A stretch of DNA of 64,000 bases, taken from assembly GCA_021399445.1 (NCBI GenBank), contig JAJTUQ010000019.1, positions 1 through 64,000 on the forward strand, written 5' to 3'. Positions 35,538-46,373 of this stretch are shown here, piece after piece. A model generated the notes under the pieces. The model searched no databases and had not been told where the DNA came from. It was given only the letters and a program-made list of their open reading frames with translations. The translations under genes were made by a program, and so were the position numbers. Each line of letters opens with the position of its first letter. Position 1 is the stretch's first letter. This stretch comes from Xylogone sp. PMI_703. Its lineage: Eukaryota; Ascomycota; Leotiomycetes.

Positions 35538-36630
35538 TTATGGGGCCCACCCTCCATTTTTCATTAAACTTTCCGTATAACTATCCAACTTTACTGCCAG
35601 ATTCATATTTTTGGCATTACGACTCGAAGTACCGTTAGCTTTGGCGATCCGCTCAAAATATGCCCCGCTGTGCTCGGGCTTCATATCAGGAGAAGCTATA
35701 CAGTACAGAGAAGTGTAAGAGCCACGATCGGCATCTATATAGCCACCGAGCTTTTCTAGCAAGGCCAAGAGTGCCTTATTGAACTTGCCTTCACTCTGAG
35801 AAGCTAGTTGGCTATATGATTTATTCATATGTTAGCTGTATTTTATCGGTTTAGTCGATGGTAGGGAAATAAAGAAGGCCGGTTGTGAGTGGGGAACGCT
35901 TACCTTTCTACAAGGCCCGGATGGACTGATGCTGTCCAAATTTGCCCTTTACCAGCCTTTGCACTTGGTGACGGCGGACCGTATCTCTCGTTGATAATCT
36001 TCGCATGCAAAATATTCGCGAGTTTACTCTGCCCATACCTTGTCGATCCATTCCTGTTGCGCAAACTTGTATCTTCAAAATTGATTCCCCCTTTCGGTGC
36101 AAACCAGTGCCCTCCGCTAGTAAGGTTGACTACGCGAACTGTGCCAGCCGGGTATTTCTTGCTAGTCTCTAACATGAGAGGTAGAAGATGAGCCGTGAAA
36201 ACCCAGTGGGCCAGGTGATTAGTCTGCCATTCTGCTTCAAAACCATCCTTGCTCATTTCGAATGGTGTTGCCATAATTCCAGCATTATTGACAAGACCGT
36301 GGAGTTCAGCCTCCCTTGATATTACTATCTTGGCCGCTGTTACCACAGAGGCTAACGCCATGTGATCCACCTCTAGAAGAGAGACTTGAGCAGCGGGATA
36401 TATCTGCTTTATGCTTTCAACAGTCCGTATTGCCTTTAATCGTAGATCGAGCACACAGATATACACGTGCATTATGCTTCGCGAGATGAAGAACTGTATA
36501 ATACCCTCTATCCGTCCGTCAGCAAATGAAACGAAGAAACAGAACAAGTTGCCTACATTCCGGTATTACCACCAGTAACGATATAAACTTTACCTGATAA
36601 ATCTGGAAGTTGGTCAGGGTGAAACGCCAT
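35538..36630 (-). pseudogene. Short-chain dehydrogenase, retinol-dehydrogenase-like, one frameshift
   Basis: The start at 36630 gives MAFHPDQLPDLSGKVYIVTGGN. Splicing at GTAGGC...GATAG completes TGGNTGIG (the TGxxxGxG cofactor loop) and YYTVLHLAKHNARVYLCARS. Between about 36430 and 36450 the frame must shift by one base to continue TVESIKQ, HGLVNNAGIMATP (NNAG motif), YGQSKLANILH (YxxxK catalytic pair) and HPGLVE. A last intron leads to YTSLYCIASPDMKPEHSG and the stop at 35538. Everything except that single base is as in functional fungal members of about 330 aa, so it is either a young pseudogene or a sequence error. It is divergent from the bZIP gene. Confidence 0.75.
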
Positions 36631-37275
36631 GGTTCTATTCCGTAGAGAAGTATGGCCTAATGGTTCAAGTATTGGTTATTTTTCTGCGGTGAAATTCAGA
36701 CCCAAACAGCTCTTTATATACATGTGAGTTAGCAAGTAACTGTGCTTTTCACTAGCAGACACTCCGCCTCTTCTCAAGCTATGTCTTCATAATTCAGGTG
36801 TCCTCACTTACAGCATATTTCCTTATTCGATTAGAAATTGGGAATACCGCTATGTGATTGGTTAACTAGAGACTAGCAACGCCATACTTGATAAAGTTTA
36901 GAGCCATAAGCAGGCTGCAGGATACCAGCCCCAATACAGCTAGACATATCTCGCATGATATTCAGCGATTGACTGGGATACATAAACCGAAACTTCCGGC
37001 TTCAAGTGACGCCGTACCCGAGGCACTGCTTACGGCCTGGATTGCGTTTCGCCGTTAATTACACCTCCTACCGTCTTCAAATACAGTGTCCGGATGCTGC
37101 AGACAATAACCTAACTTTTTGTAGATTTCTTGTCTTCTCTCATTCTCTTCTTCTTTCTTCTCCACACAGATAAGCAGGCTGCATGTGGTTGCATCGAGCC
37201 ATATTCTTAGTTCGTGCTACTCCAAGAGGAGTCTGTCTTTGATCACGCGGTTAGACGGCCCGCTGAAAGATCAAA
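36631..37275. promoter_or_regulatory. Divergent promoter between SDR and bZIP genes
   Basis: The 645-bp spacer should drive both genes. It contains a TTCTTGTCTTCTC pyrimidine stretch near 37127-37160, upstream of the bZIP start. No defined binding site can be assigned. Confidence 0.4.
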
Positions 37276-38316
37276 ATGGAGGAGCGCACGGCAATCTCCC
37301 AGCCACTTGTACAGCTTGAGCTGATGCCGCAGCTGCGTGAGGTACACGGTAACCGGCTACCTAGAGCTCATGATGAACTACTAAGATAAACAGGCAAGGT
37401 ACCGGGAAGATGATTGGACCGGGTTGACAGATGCTGCAGCGAGGAGAAAAAGACAAAATAGATTACATCAAAGAGCCCACCGTAGGTAAATCCCACAGCA
37501 ATTAAATATCTCCCCTTTCATCTTTATTTCGGCACAGGAGCTTTTTCATACAGTCATGGACTCTACGTGACGTACACCTGGTGATAAGGTATACCCACTC
37601 ACGACTCGACAGGCAAGCGACAAAAAGCTCGAGAATCTAATATCGGTCATTTCTTCAATAGTAACAAGGATGGATCCACAAGATCAACATACGCAGAGTA
37701 TCAAAGCATCTCCGCCTCTTCAGTTAGTAGATTGCACTCAACTATTAAAACTTGCAACAGTAGCAGCAATACAAAACATCTGTATCATGCTGCAGACGCC
37801 CTCTATTTCCCGCTTTCTATGGACCATCTAATAGTTGTTGTTCAACTCAATGTTCTTCGAGCAGTCGTAACAAATATCTCCTTGGTCCACCCTCACTTAT
37901 CTGTCCCTACTCAATGCGATACAATCATCCCCGTTGAGCCATTTGCGCTTCCATCGGCACTCGCCATCCCATTTACTCTTCAACCTACGGTTTTGCAGTC
38001 AACCACGCCTCATCCCTTTTGGATTGACCTTATCCCTCTTGGGAAGTGGCGCGATAATATGATACTCGCCTCCGGAACGTTTGACGAGGATGAACTGTGT
38101 GTAGACATAGTAGGGGGACTATGGGAGGGATTTTCAGATGCAGATCGAAGAGGGCTCGTGGTATGGAATACTCCGTGGGACATTCGTGGATGGGAAGTCT
38201 CGGAGGGATTCTGGGAGAAATGGGGTTGGCTATTGAAGGGATGCAACGAAGCACTTACAGCAACAAATTACTGGAGATCTGTTAGAAATGAAGAGCCATT
38301 AGTTGTTGAAATATGA
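37276..38316 (+). CDS. bZIP-type transcription factor with DUF3425 C-terminal domain
   Basis: Exons 37276-37341, 37394-37481 and 37613-38316 join in phase to 285 aa. The 131-bp second intron lies inside the basic region; joined, it reads RRKRQNRLHQRAHRKRQKARE, matching the N..R..QRA.R.R basic region of this fungal bZIP group. After it there is no clear leucine heptad. The C-terminal half carries the DUF3425 signature: PFWIDLIPLGKWRDNMIL, DEDELC.D, WDIRGWEV.E.FW.KWGWLLKGC and ATNYWRSVRNEEPL. The gene is intact but easily missed because the basic region is split between exons. The targets are unknown; the divergent SDR is one candidate. Confidence 0.83.
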
Positions 38317-38434
38317 CAGTTGTGTGGGTATCCCTTGCGGAAATTGAAGCAATGTTAAACTTTCTTTACAGGCTATCGCAGCTAAGACATATCCTCAATT
38401 AAACGTCCTTAACCAAACATCACGCTACTCCATG

Positions 38435-40006
38435 CTAAGAAATATCTCCTTTACCTTCTTTAAACTCCTGGAAACCCCGCTCCGCTTTCCAGGACAGGGG
38501 ACTCGATGAAGCAAAGAGGAAATCGAGATCCTCAAGATGACGGTTTGCGGTTTCTATGTAAAATAAATAAATAGGTACCAACATTGCAATATTTATCAAT
38601 GCAAACATAATAAAGATCCAGAATCCAATGGCGTTAATCAAATATGGCACAATCTCGTTGATAGTCCCGCCCGCAAGGGAGAAAGCCACAGTGGCTAAGG
38701 CTACCCCCTTTGATCGGCTTGCGAGGGGAAATATCTCAGTGGGATACACCCAGCTGTTTTGTTAGTTTAAACTGATGCTGATCATTGGGGGTACACTTAC
38801 CAAGTAGTAAGCCAGGTGCTACCGTAAAGGAACGTGTAAACATAGAGAATCGTCGCAACACCAGCGCCCAGTCGACTGGTCTTCGCTGGATCTGTCCTGC
38901 TGTAAACAAGCACTTCGTGAGACAATATCCCTCCTACTATTAAAACGACTCCCATGCCTGATGAGCCAATCATCATCAGTTTCCTTCTACCCACACGATC
39001 AATGAGGAAGATAGCTACAGCTAAGCTCGCCATATAACTGATCAAATTGCCCCCAGCAAGCAAGCTAGGTTTATCACCTCTATATCCCGCAAGCGTAAAC
39101 ATCTCCGGAGCATAAGTAGCGATAAAATCAATCCCCGTGAGCTTCTGCATGATCTGTACACCTGCCCCGAGCAGAATTCGACGACGAGTATGGAGTTTGT
39201 CCTTGACAGTGAGCATGCTTATGAATGTCCGACAAGGGGATGTCGCCTCGAGGATAATTGCATTATGAATTTCAGTCATCTCTTGCTGAATGTTAAGAGG
39301 TGTAGGATCCAGGCGGCACTGCTCAAGGACAGTTCTTGCATTATCAAGGCGACCTGTCTTGGCTAGATGGCGAGGTGACTCCGGATAGAAGGGGATAATA
39401 ACAAGAATAACCAGAAGAAAAAAGGCTTGGAACGTTAAGGGAAATCTCCATGCAAATGATAGACTCTGAGTTTTCAAACATCCATACTCCATCCAATATA
39501 CGCTGATATGTACTGTTAGCGCGAAGCCCAAACAACGATAGAGAAGTAACATGCATTACGGAACCCCCCAGGGCCAGTGTGAACTCTATCGCAACAAACG
39601 CGCCACGAAAATGAGGATCCGCAAGCTCAGATGTCCAGATAGGCACCATTGTGTTCAGATGCCCGCATCCAATCCCACCAATAACACGAGCAAATGCCAT
39701 CCACGTTATGTTCTGAGCCGAACCCTGAAGTACGGCTCCAAGTATTCCCCAGCAGCAGCCAATTTGTATTGTCTTGAGTCTTCCAATCTTATCCGCATAC
39801 TGGCCAACACACAGAGCACCAGTGGCAAAACCACCAAACCAAAGGCTAACAAGTCCTCCAATAGCTGCTGCGTCACGATCTGAACCGGAATCTGTTCCCA
39901 TGTGCAGTAAGTAGTCTGAATTTGTGTTGACTAAGCTCATAACACTAGCATCATATCCAAAGAACATAATTGCGCATCCTGCTAGGCTAAGGATGGCGTA
40001 TATCAT
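38435..40006 (-). CDS. SP-family sugar permease, possible single-base frame break
   Basis: The sequence from 40006 reads MIYAILSLAGCAIMFFGYDASVMS (helix 1 with the GYD motif), then GQYADKIGRLKTIQIG, GCGHLNTMVPIWTSELADPHFRG, YPESPRHLAKTGRLDNA, QKLTGIDFIATYAPE, FLIDRVGRRKLMM and, after an intron (38800-38754), WVYPTEIFPLASRSKGVAL. All are SP-family signatures. The intron after LALG (donor near 39557, acceptor before VYWMEYG) does not keep frame as written: one G fewer in the G6 run at 39564-39569 would repair it. The true start may lie upstream (residues AESKYAAYIPGGYSPGRC precede the Met in frame), but the first exon could not be resolved. Confidence 0.7.
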
Positions 40007-41008
40007 TCGCCTTCCAGAAAGCTTGAGGCATCGGCCTGGAGAATAACCTCCCGGAATATAAGCCGCATACTTCGATTCAGCTGGACGGAACGTACAAAGT
40101 TAGCAGTATACTCGCCGCGATAGAAATTTAGGTCGAGAAGAAAGGGGAATGGCATACGTTCGTATACTTGACCGCTTACTTGAGAATTGGACTTCAGCTG
40201 TAAAATATCAAATTTAGCAGCCATTGTGAACGTAATATGTTTCTGTTTGAATATTATCTGCTAGACTGTCTGAATATCAACATCACTCGTATCTGGCGAA
40301 GGGACATGCATACGCAGCCCGCACTGCGCAAATATATAGTATCGGAGCCAGAAACCCCGAAATGTTACCGTCAGTTTCAAGACGCTATGTTCGCAGAATG
40401 ATATGCCGAAGTAGATGATAGTTGGTCCGTTAGGAAGTTGGTTATACCAGTTTTAGTATGTTTCGGTCAGATCCCCCACTTACACCGGGCCAAATGTCAA
40501 ATCCCCGGACCCCGTAAGATGTGTAACCAATAGCATAGGGCCATCTTAGTTGACTGAAAGCTTATGGCTGATGCCAATCCGGGAACTAGGAGATATATGA
40601 CATAGCTTGATATATGACACGTCTTTCAGCATGAGTAAGCGAGAGCAGGAAAGTTTCACAATATTCTTCACGGAGACCTCATGGAGTGGATGAGGTTTGA
40701 AAGTAAAAGCTACGTGTGGAAGAGCCGAGTACGACTACTACAATACAATGCCAACTCAGCGCTTCAGCAGATTCGTTCCGAATACATACCTCGATCAGGA
40801 TCAACTAGATTAGCAAAATAATATCGCGACGTTAAGGTTAAGTACCAACTAAATCAGTAAGGCCTTTCCGCCGGTTCTTTGCAAATATATGTAGAATGTT
40901 TTGTTCCGTTCAAGCCAATAGAATAGCGGTATGTGTACGGAGGTACACTGTAACAAGGTTAGAGCTGTGACAGACCTTAGGTATTGATATACCGTACATC
41001 TCTTGCAG
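40007..41008. other. Intergenic region between sugar permease and zinc transporter
   Basis: The part up to 40224 may contain the unresolved first exon of the sugar permease (a methionine-started stretch at 40224-40006 in another frame). 40225-40850 would be its promoter. The rest is the 3' flank of the CDF gene. No other gene is seen. Confidence 0.4.
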
Positions 41009-42565
41009 TTACCCGCAGCAAGTAAGGTCCTCACAAAGAGAACCGCAATTGATTCGACAGCCGGAGCTCTTTCCTGGTCTTTGACGTAGAGGTCTAGGTT
41101 CTGTTCCAGTGTCCCTTCGAGCTGTGCTAACCAACTCAGGTTGGACAGTAGCTGAATGAATACCATAGGCATGGAGGCACTCATTTATTAATTGTGCCTT
41201 GTCCATAAAACTCTCGAGGGAGGGATCGGAAGTAATTAGGTGTGCGGATGCTAATGCCTTGTCTTGGCTCAGCCGCCAAGCATGCAATTCGTGGACAGAA
41301 GTTACTCCAGGAATCTAATTTGTATCAATATGTGTACGGTATTGTATACCACGAAGCGCCTCCGTCTACTTACTTTCTCAAGGTCATGTTTCACATCGTC
41401 TAAGTCCACTCCGAGAGGGACACTCTGTAGGAGGATCAACCCGCTGTTCTTAACTAAGTTTGTGAGATGTTAGTCATTCAGAATAAAAGTTTACGCAGAA
41501 CTAGCTTACCAAGAGGCACAGCGGAAAGGAGAATCAAAATTGCCGTAACCATGCTCACTGCAGGATCTGCGTAGAATCTTCCTTCATGCCTGGTACGCCA
41601 GATAATTAGAGCTGCGATAATAACGCATATATTATTAATGGCATCTCCAATGATATGTACTAAAACTCCCATGATACCTAAATCATGGCCCCTGTGTTTT
41701 GAAGGAGTGATTTTATGTCGATGGTCGCTGTGATGATGAGAAGTCTACAGTAGATCAGTACCCTAAGATCAAGCATGGTCTTCTCGATATGGGTATACTT
41801 ACATTAACCAACTGGGGTAGCTCTATTGCATTCCCGGCTTCACCGCTGCGGTGATCGTGTTCTAGGGTAAAGTAAGTCCCTGTGTTAATTATTTCTCCCC
41901 TGTGCATACCATGGAGGAAGAGGATGCTTATGATATTCAACGCAAATCCCACGGCTCCCATTATAAGGATCAATTTTGGACTTTCCACCCCTGTAAACAG
42001 TTAAGTTATATGCTACGGATAGGTTCAATGCATATTTACTCTGCAGAGTGACGAATCGTTCAATAGACTGTAAAAAGATGCTGACTCCTAGTGCAAGTAA
42101 GAAGACACCATTAAAAAAAGCTCCCAATAATTGTGCTCTTTGCCATCCGAAAGACAAGTCCTTTGGTGAGTCAGGGAGTTGAGACATCTATTTTCATACG
42201 TCAGATAATAAGTATCCCATATTTCCTTCTGTGGGTTTCCTGTTTAGAAAGTACCTTTAGGGCCACTAAGGCTACGATAAATCCGACCAAATCATTCATC
42301 TAATCAAATCAGAAAAATTATGTAGATAAAGATAACAACTTCAACCCAGCAAAGGGCAACATACATAATGAAATGCATCAGCGACAAGTGCGAGTGAATG
42401 CGTGTAGAATCCAACTAGCAATAGCAAGCAGGCCGAGGTTAGCTATAAACTTATGGAGGATCGAACAGTGTATTTGGGCAGACCTGAGATCTCTGCAACA
42501 AAGAATGAAAATGATATGCCGATGATTATTATCAAACGACTGGACCGAGATATCCGAAAGGTCAT
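41009..42565 (-). CDS. CDF-family zinc transporter (ZRC1/COT1-like)
   Basis: Eight minus-strand exons (42565-42484, 42414-42365, 42299-42255, 42187-42040, 41990-41803, 41744-41510, 41453-41374, 41314-41009) join in phase to 377 aa. ALVADAFHYMND gives the HxxxD metal site of helix 2, and HIIGDAINNICVI gives the HxxxD of helix 5. Between them is a His-rich cytosolic loop (HDHRSG, TSHHHSDHRHK, KHRGHD). The C-terminal domain has VTSVHELHAWRLS and ends in a Cys-rich CRINCGSLCEDLTCCG tail, as in fungal vacuolar zinc/cobalt transporters. It should move Zn2+ out of the cytosol in exchange for H+. All splice sites are canonical and the gene looks functional. It is not obviously linked to its neighbours. 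Confidence 0.92.
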
Positions 42566-43619
42566 CTTGGCTACGATATGATAATGCCCTCTTTGCAACC
42601 TAGAGATTTTAGAGATGAATTGTCTTCGCTTCGAGATGCACGTACAACACAGAGTACACGTGATGCCACTATGACCTCACCGCTCCAAGTATAATCTTTG
42701 GCATAGACGGTCGTACAAAAATCATCAGTAGTAGAGGCACTAATGATATAACATATTCAGAAGTATGAATGGGTACGATTGCAAGACATTTTGCGGATTG
42801 AAAAGCGGACAAGTTTCCTGATAACGGAGAAGATACCTAATGTGATTGCAATTCACTGCTTCTTAGATAATATTACCTGTGAATATACAACTTGATTGTG
42901 TTGGACCTCCTCTATACTGTAATTGTTCCTATGTCATCGCAAGGCTCCCTAAATGAGCTTTATTCAATTACCCCTTCAATATTACTAGTGAATAGAAACG
43001 GGACGTTTATCACCTGCCACTGCTAATAAGGTGTGTATAACTAATAAGGTGTGCTAATCTAATAATACCTCGACCTTCGAGACGTTATCAATGGTAACCA
43101 CTTACTACAGGAGAAGTAAGGTTGAATATGCATGAAAATTGAAGGGACAAGGAAAGATCACAATATAAAACCCAACTTTCCATAACCGCGTGTGTCCCAG
43201 GTCGATTCTTCCATACAGAATACCGGAGCCGTCTTGCGATGATGATCCCCAGAAGAGGCCTACTCTTTTTGATTTCGACATGTATCACCATATAGACGTA
43301 ATACCATATGTGAATCACAGACAGGCAATAATCTCCTCCTGTCTAGCGAAGCAAACTAATCGAACATTCCCTCGTAATGATTCATGCAGCAGACGATGGC
43401 GGATACTGTCATTCAATCTAACACTAAAACACCGTTAGGATTTCGAAGACCAAAATGATCCTTCTCCTTTCCTACTTCATTCCTACTTGTAAACGCATTT
43501 CTTCCAACGTGTAAAGGCAAAAGATACAAGCAACAAACATTAACTCTACTCAATACAACTATTGCCTACATCTCAAGTTACTGTTATCAACTCCACACAA
43601 GTTTCTGAAGCAAAACAAG
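42566..43619. other. Intergenic
   Basis: Contains two copies of TAATAAGGTGTG (43025 and 43044). Open stretches at 43088-43438 overlap on both strands and show no domain. The last 100 bp before 43620 look like a fungal 5' UTR (CAACTCTACTCAATACAAC). No gene is supported. Confidence 0.45.
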
Positions 43620-43836
43620 ATGAAGCTTACAGTATCTCCTGGTGAGATGACTTCCTTCTTTGCAACAATCAGAGACTCTTTTGGAGGATTTGGCTATTAC
43701 TGGGCATGCTGCAGGGTACGTTCGATGAACAGCATAAATGATGTAATCTAATGACGAATTGCAGTGTGGCCATTTCAACTACTACACTCTCACCCAGTGC
43801 CCATGCAGTCATTGGAAATGCTATTGGTGTGTCTAG
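43620..43836 (+). CDS. Small Cys/His-rich protein (55 aa), zinc-ribbon-like
   Basis: Exons 43620-43715 and 43765-43836 are separated by a 49-bp GTACGT...GCAG intron and give 55 aa. The C-terminal half is dense in metal-binding residues: C30, C31 and C33 in CCRCG, then C44, C46, H48, C51 and C54, forming CxCxHxxCxxC. This matches the style of short fungal proteins with W.CC.CG followed by C..C.H..C..C, which are thought to bind zinc. Codon phase is kept across the intron and the upstream DNA looks like a 5' UTR. It is too short for automatic gene calling. Its function is unknown. Confidence 0.6.
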
Positions 43837-43858
43837 GTAGTCTCCGACTGTTGCTGGC

Positions 43859-44227
43859 TTAGAAGTAAAGCAGCAATAGTTGATACCTTTTACGACCACA
43901 CACCAATCTGCGATACGAAAGATCTCTTGCGTTGATTTTGTCTGGAAGGAAAACTTGCGGTGATTTATAGTTGATATTGTCGGAAGATACCTCGAAAGTT
44001 ATTGCAGTTTGAGTTAAATTAAACTCCGTTGATTTAAGCATGTCACACCTGGAATGACTGGTAGTTTGTGCAAACATTGTGTAGATCTTAACCTGCAGCT
44101 TTTGTAGCAGTAACTCAAGCTTATTAATCTCTGGAAGATATGGAAACATCGTCCCAATTTGCTATCAAAAGCAAATATGTTGTTTCATATAGTACTACAC
44201 GATGGAAGAGAGACTTACAGTAAACAT
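43859..44227 (-). CDS. Hypothetical small protein
   Basis: A 9-nt first exon (44227-44219), a 57-bp GTAAGT...GATAG intron and a second exon (44161-43859) would give 103 aa, starting MFTQIGTMFPYLPEINKLEL. No domain is recognised. The C-terminus is rich in Lys, Arg, Leu and Tyr. It converges on the small Cys-rich gene. The only support is the open frame and plausible splice sites. Confidence 0.25.
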
Positions 44228-45096
44228 CGTTAGCCGTCAGGCAAAAACCATCAAACTATCAATCAGCAGTCTCCCTATAGCTTAGTCTAATATTATATAA
44301 TCCGCAGCATAGAAACGCCAAGGGTATCTAGAATAGAACCGGGCCGGTCTTGTTTCTAGCCATATTACGTCCTGGAAGCCCCTCCGATGAAGCCAAGTTC
44401 CTATATAGACCACATGGAGGTAAAATGCGAATTCAATGCTCCAATATTAAATTTGTCTATTTAGTGCATGCTTAAGTTCTTTTTAGTGACAACTATATGC
44501 AACACCATAGTTTCATTATGGATACTTATTGTTTAGTTCATGCCGAATGATACACCCGAATCATTAGATTAGCCTAAACTGCCTCTAAAGTCTGTCACAA
44601 AAGGAATACTTTTTAGTTGATTCAACAGCTAGGTCTGCGATTGGAGGAAAATTAGTATCCTCCGCTAGATTAATTAGTTCGGAAATAGAAACGCTATAGG
44701 TAATAATGTTCAACTGCAGGTGGTGCTGCAGAGCTGAAATCGTCTTTCTTATCAAATGTCTATTCATGAAGCGCATCGCCCAGTAAGATGACCTTCAAAA
44801 GTTTGTATCACGACCCCAATGTGCAGATAAATAATAGAAATGCCTAAAATAATTTAATACATTCCTGTTGAAGAGGTGTAGTTATGCCATATATGGTCTT
44901 CTGTTATACAGTGTCAAAGTTCAGATTGCTATTTATTAGCTGAAAGTCACGCAGGCAATATATGAATGTATGCTACGAAGTGGTACCGAACATCGTAAAA
45001 TATCAAAAAGCTCGTATTCACTACTCTAACAATAATCGACCTTTTCAAATACCAGCTTCTCGCCTAGCTTTATTTCAGCATTCAATCTCCGGCTCT
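44228..45096. other. Intergenic
   Basis: AT-rich to balanced DNA. A 63-codon open stretch on the minus strand at 44585-44776 has no recognisable domain. I see no gene I can support. Confidence 0.4.
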
Positions 45097-46373
45097 TCAG
45101 TAAAGCTTTGGTGTCTTCCAATCAATCCACTTAGACTCATTAAAAGTTTCATTGGTCGTCTTGAAGACCAGTGTATCAGCAGATGCGTCGTCTAGAAGGA
45201 ATTTGTTGATATATGCCGTCAGCTCCGGCTGTTGATCAGCTGGAAATTGACAGTGCGAATGGTTCCCATCCTGGGTGAAGCCCATGTGGTCTGGGACCCC
45301 GAGAGCCTCCCAGATCTTATGGGCGGCTGCCATACAGCCATAGCTACTCTCGGGGCTCAACCAAACGTATGCTGTATTCTCAATTGCGAGTAATGCGCGT
45401 GGCGCAACCATTCCGGCGAGCATGTGATGGTCGAATGGAAGGTAAGATGTGTTGTACTGGGCAAAAACGTCGAATTCAAGTGAGAACCAAACATTCTCAC
45501 CAACGATTTCCGACGAGGTTTGAACCACATAGCCTTCGGCCTGTTCTGCATCTGAAAGGCGCCAGCAGGCATCACCTCCAGAGCCTGATTCTTGAGGAAT
45601 CGTCAAGGCGATCCGTTTCTCATATGCGCCAGTCAATAGAGCTCCTTTTCCATTTCTAGAGCAGCCTGTCATTCCTAGGCGCTTAGTGTTGATTTTAGCT
45701 TCTGGATGGTCCTCCAATGCATCGATGATTCGGCTCACTGCCCATGTCCACGCCATCATCGAGCTAGCGGTGGCATCAGATCCATATAAATCGTAGAATT
45801 TTCCGATTCCACGACTCGAAGCATCATTTTGCTGAGCAATTTGATTGTTATCTAGGTTAATCACAGCAACGTTGGAAGGTACTGGAATGCTAGGGCCTCC
45901 ATACGCAATTATTGCGGGATATGGTGCTTTTCCGGCCGTAGGATAGATTATATTTGCCGAGAACGAGATTGAATTGTGTGTCTGTCTATCTGTGGCATTT
46001 ATGTTGATAGTCGCACCATTTGCAGTAGCTGTGATGTTTGAGGAAAAGAATTCTGGCTTCGACGGTAGATGACCAGCTTCATATCTTTCAATCATTACTC
46101 CAATCTGATCCCGGCGACATGTCCAGTCGTCAGCAGTGAGGACTGGGTTCCCATTCACAAGAGTGAAGGGATCAGGAAGCTTGGTATTATTAACAAGATT
46201 AACAGTGAATTCATGGCCTGTTTAGTGTCAATGTCAAAGGATACCCATACGCTACGAAGTCATATTCACTTACATCCTGATCCCCGTTTGATAGTCTTGG
46301 TTGGCGAAGATATACCTTGCGTCCATAGTAGGCTCGATGCTGCCAAGGCTTGGCCCGCGAATTGAAACTTCAT
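45097..46373 (-). CDS. Secreted glucuronoyl methylesterase (CE15)
   Basis: Exons 46373-46274 and 46217-45097 are separated by a 56-bp intron and give 406 aa. The N-terminus (MKFQFAGQALAASSLLW) is a likely signal peptide. GCSRNGKGAL carries the nucleophile Ser of CE15 esterases, followed by PQESGSGGDACWR with the conserved Glu and GNHSHCQFP with the catalytic His. Two conserved Cys pairs are consistent with the family. There is no cellulose-binding module. The enzyme cleaves ester bonds between glucuronic acid side chains of xylan and lignin alcohols outside the cell. N-glycosylation sites (NITA, NETF, NTSY) support secretion. The gene looks intact. Confidence 0.92.
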
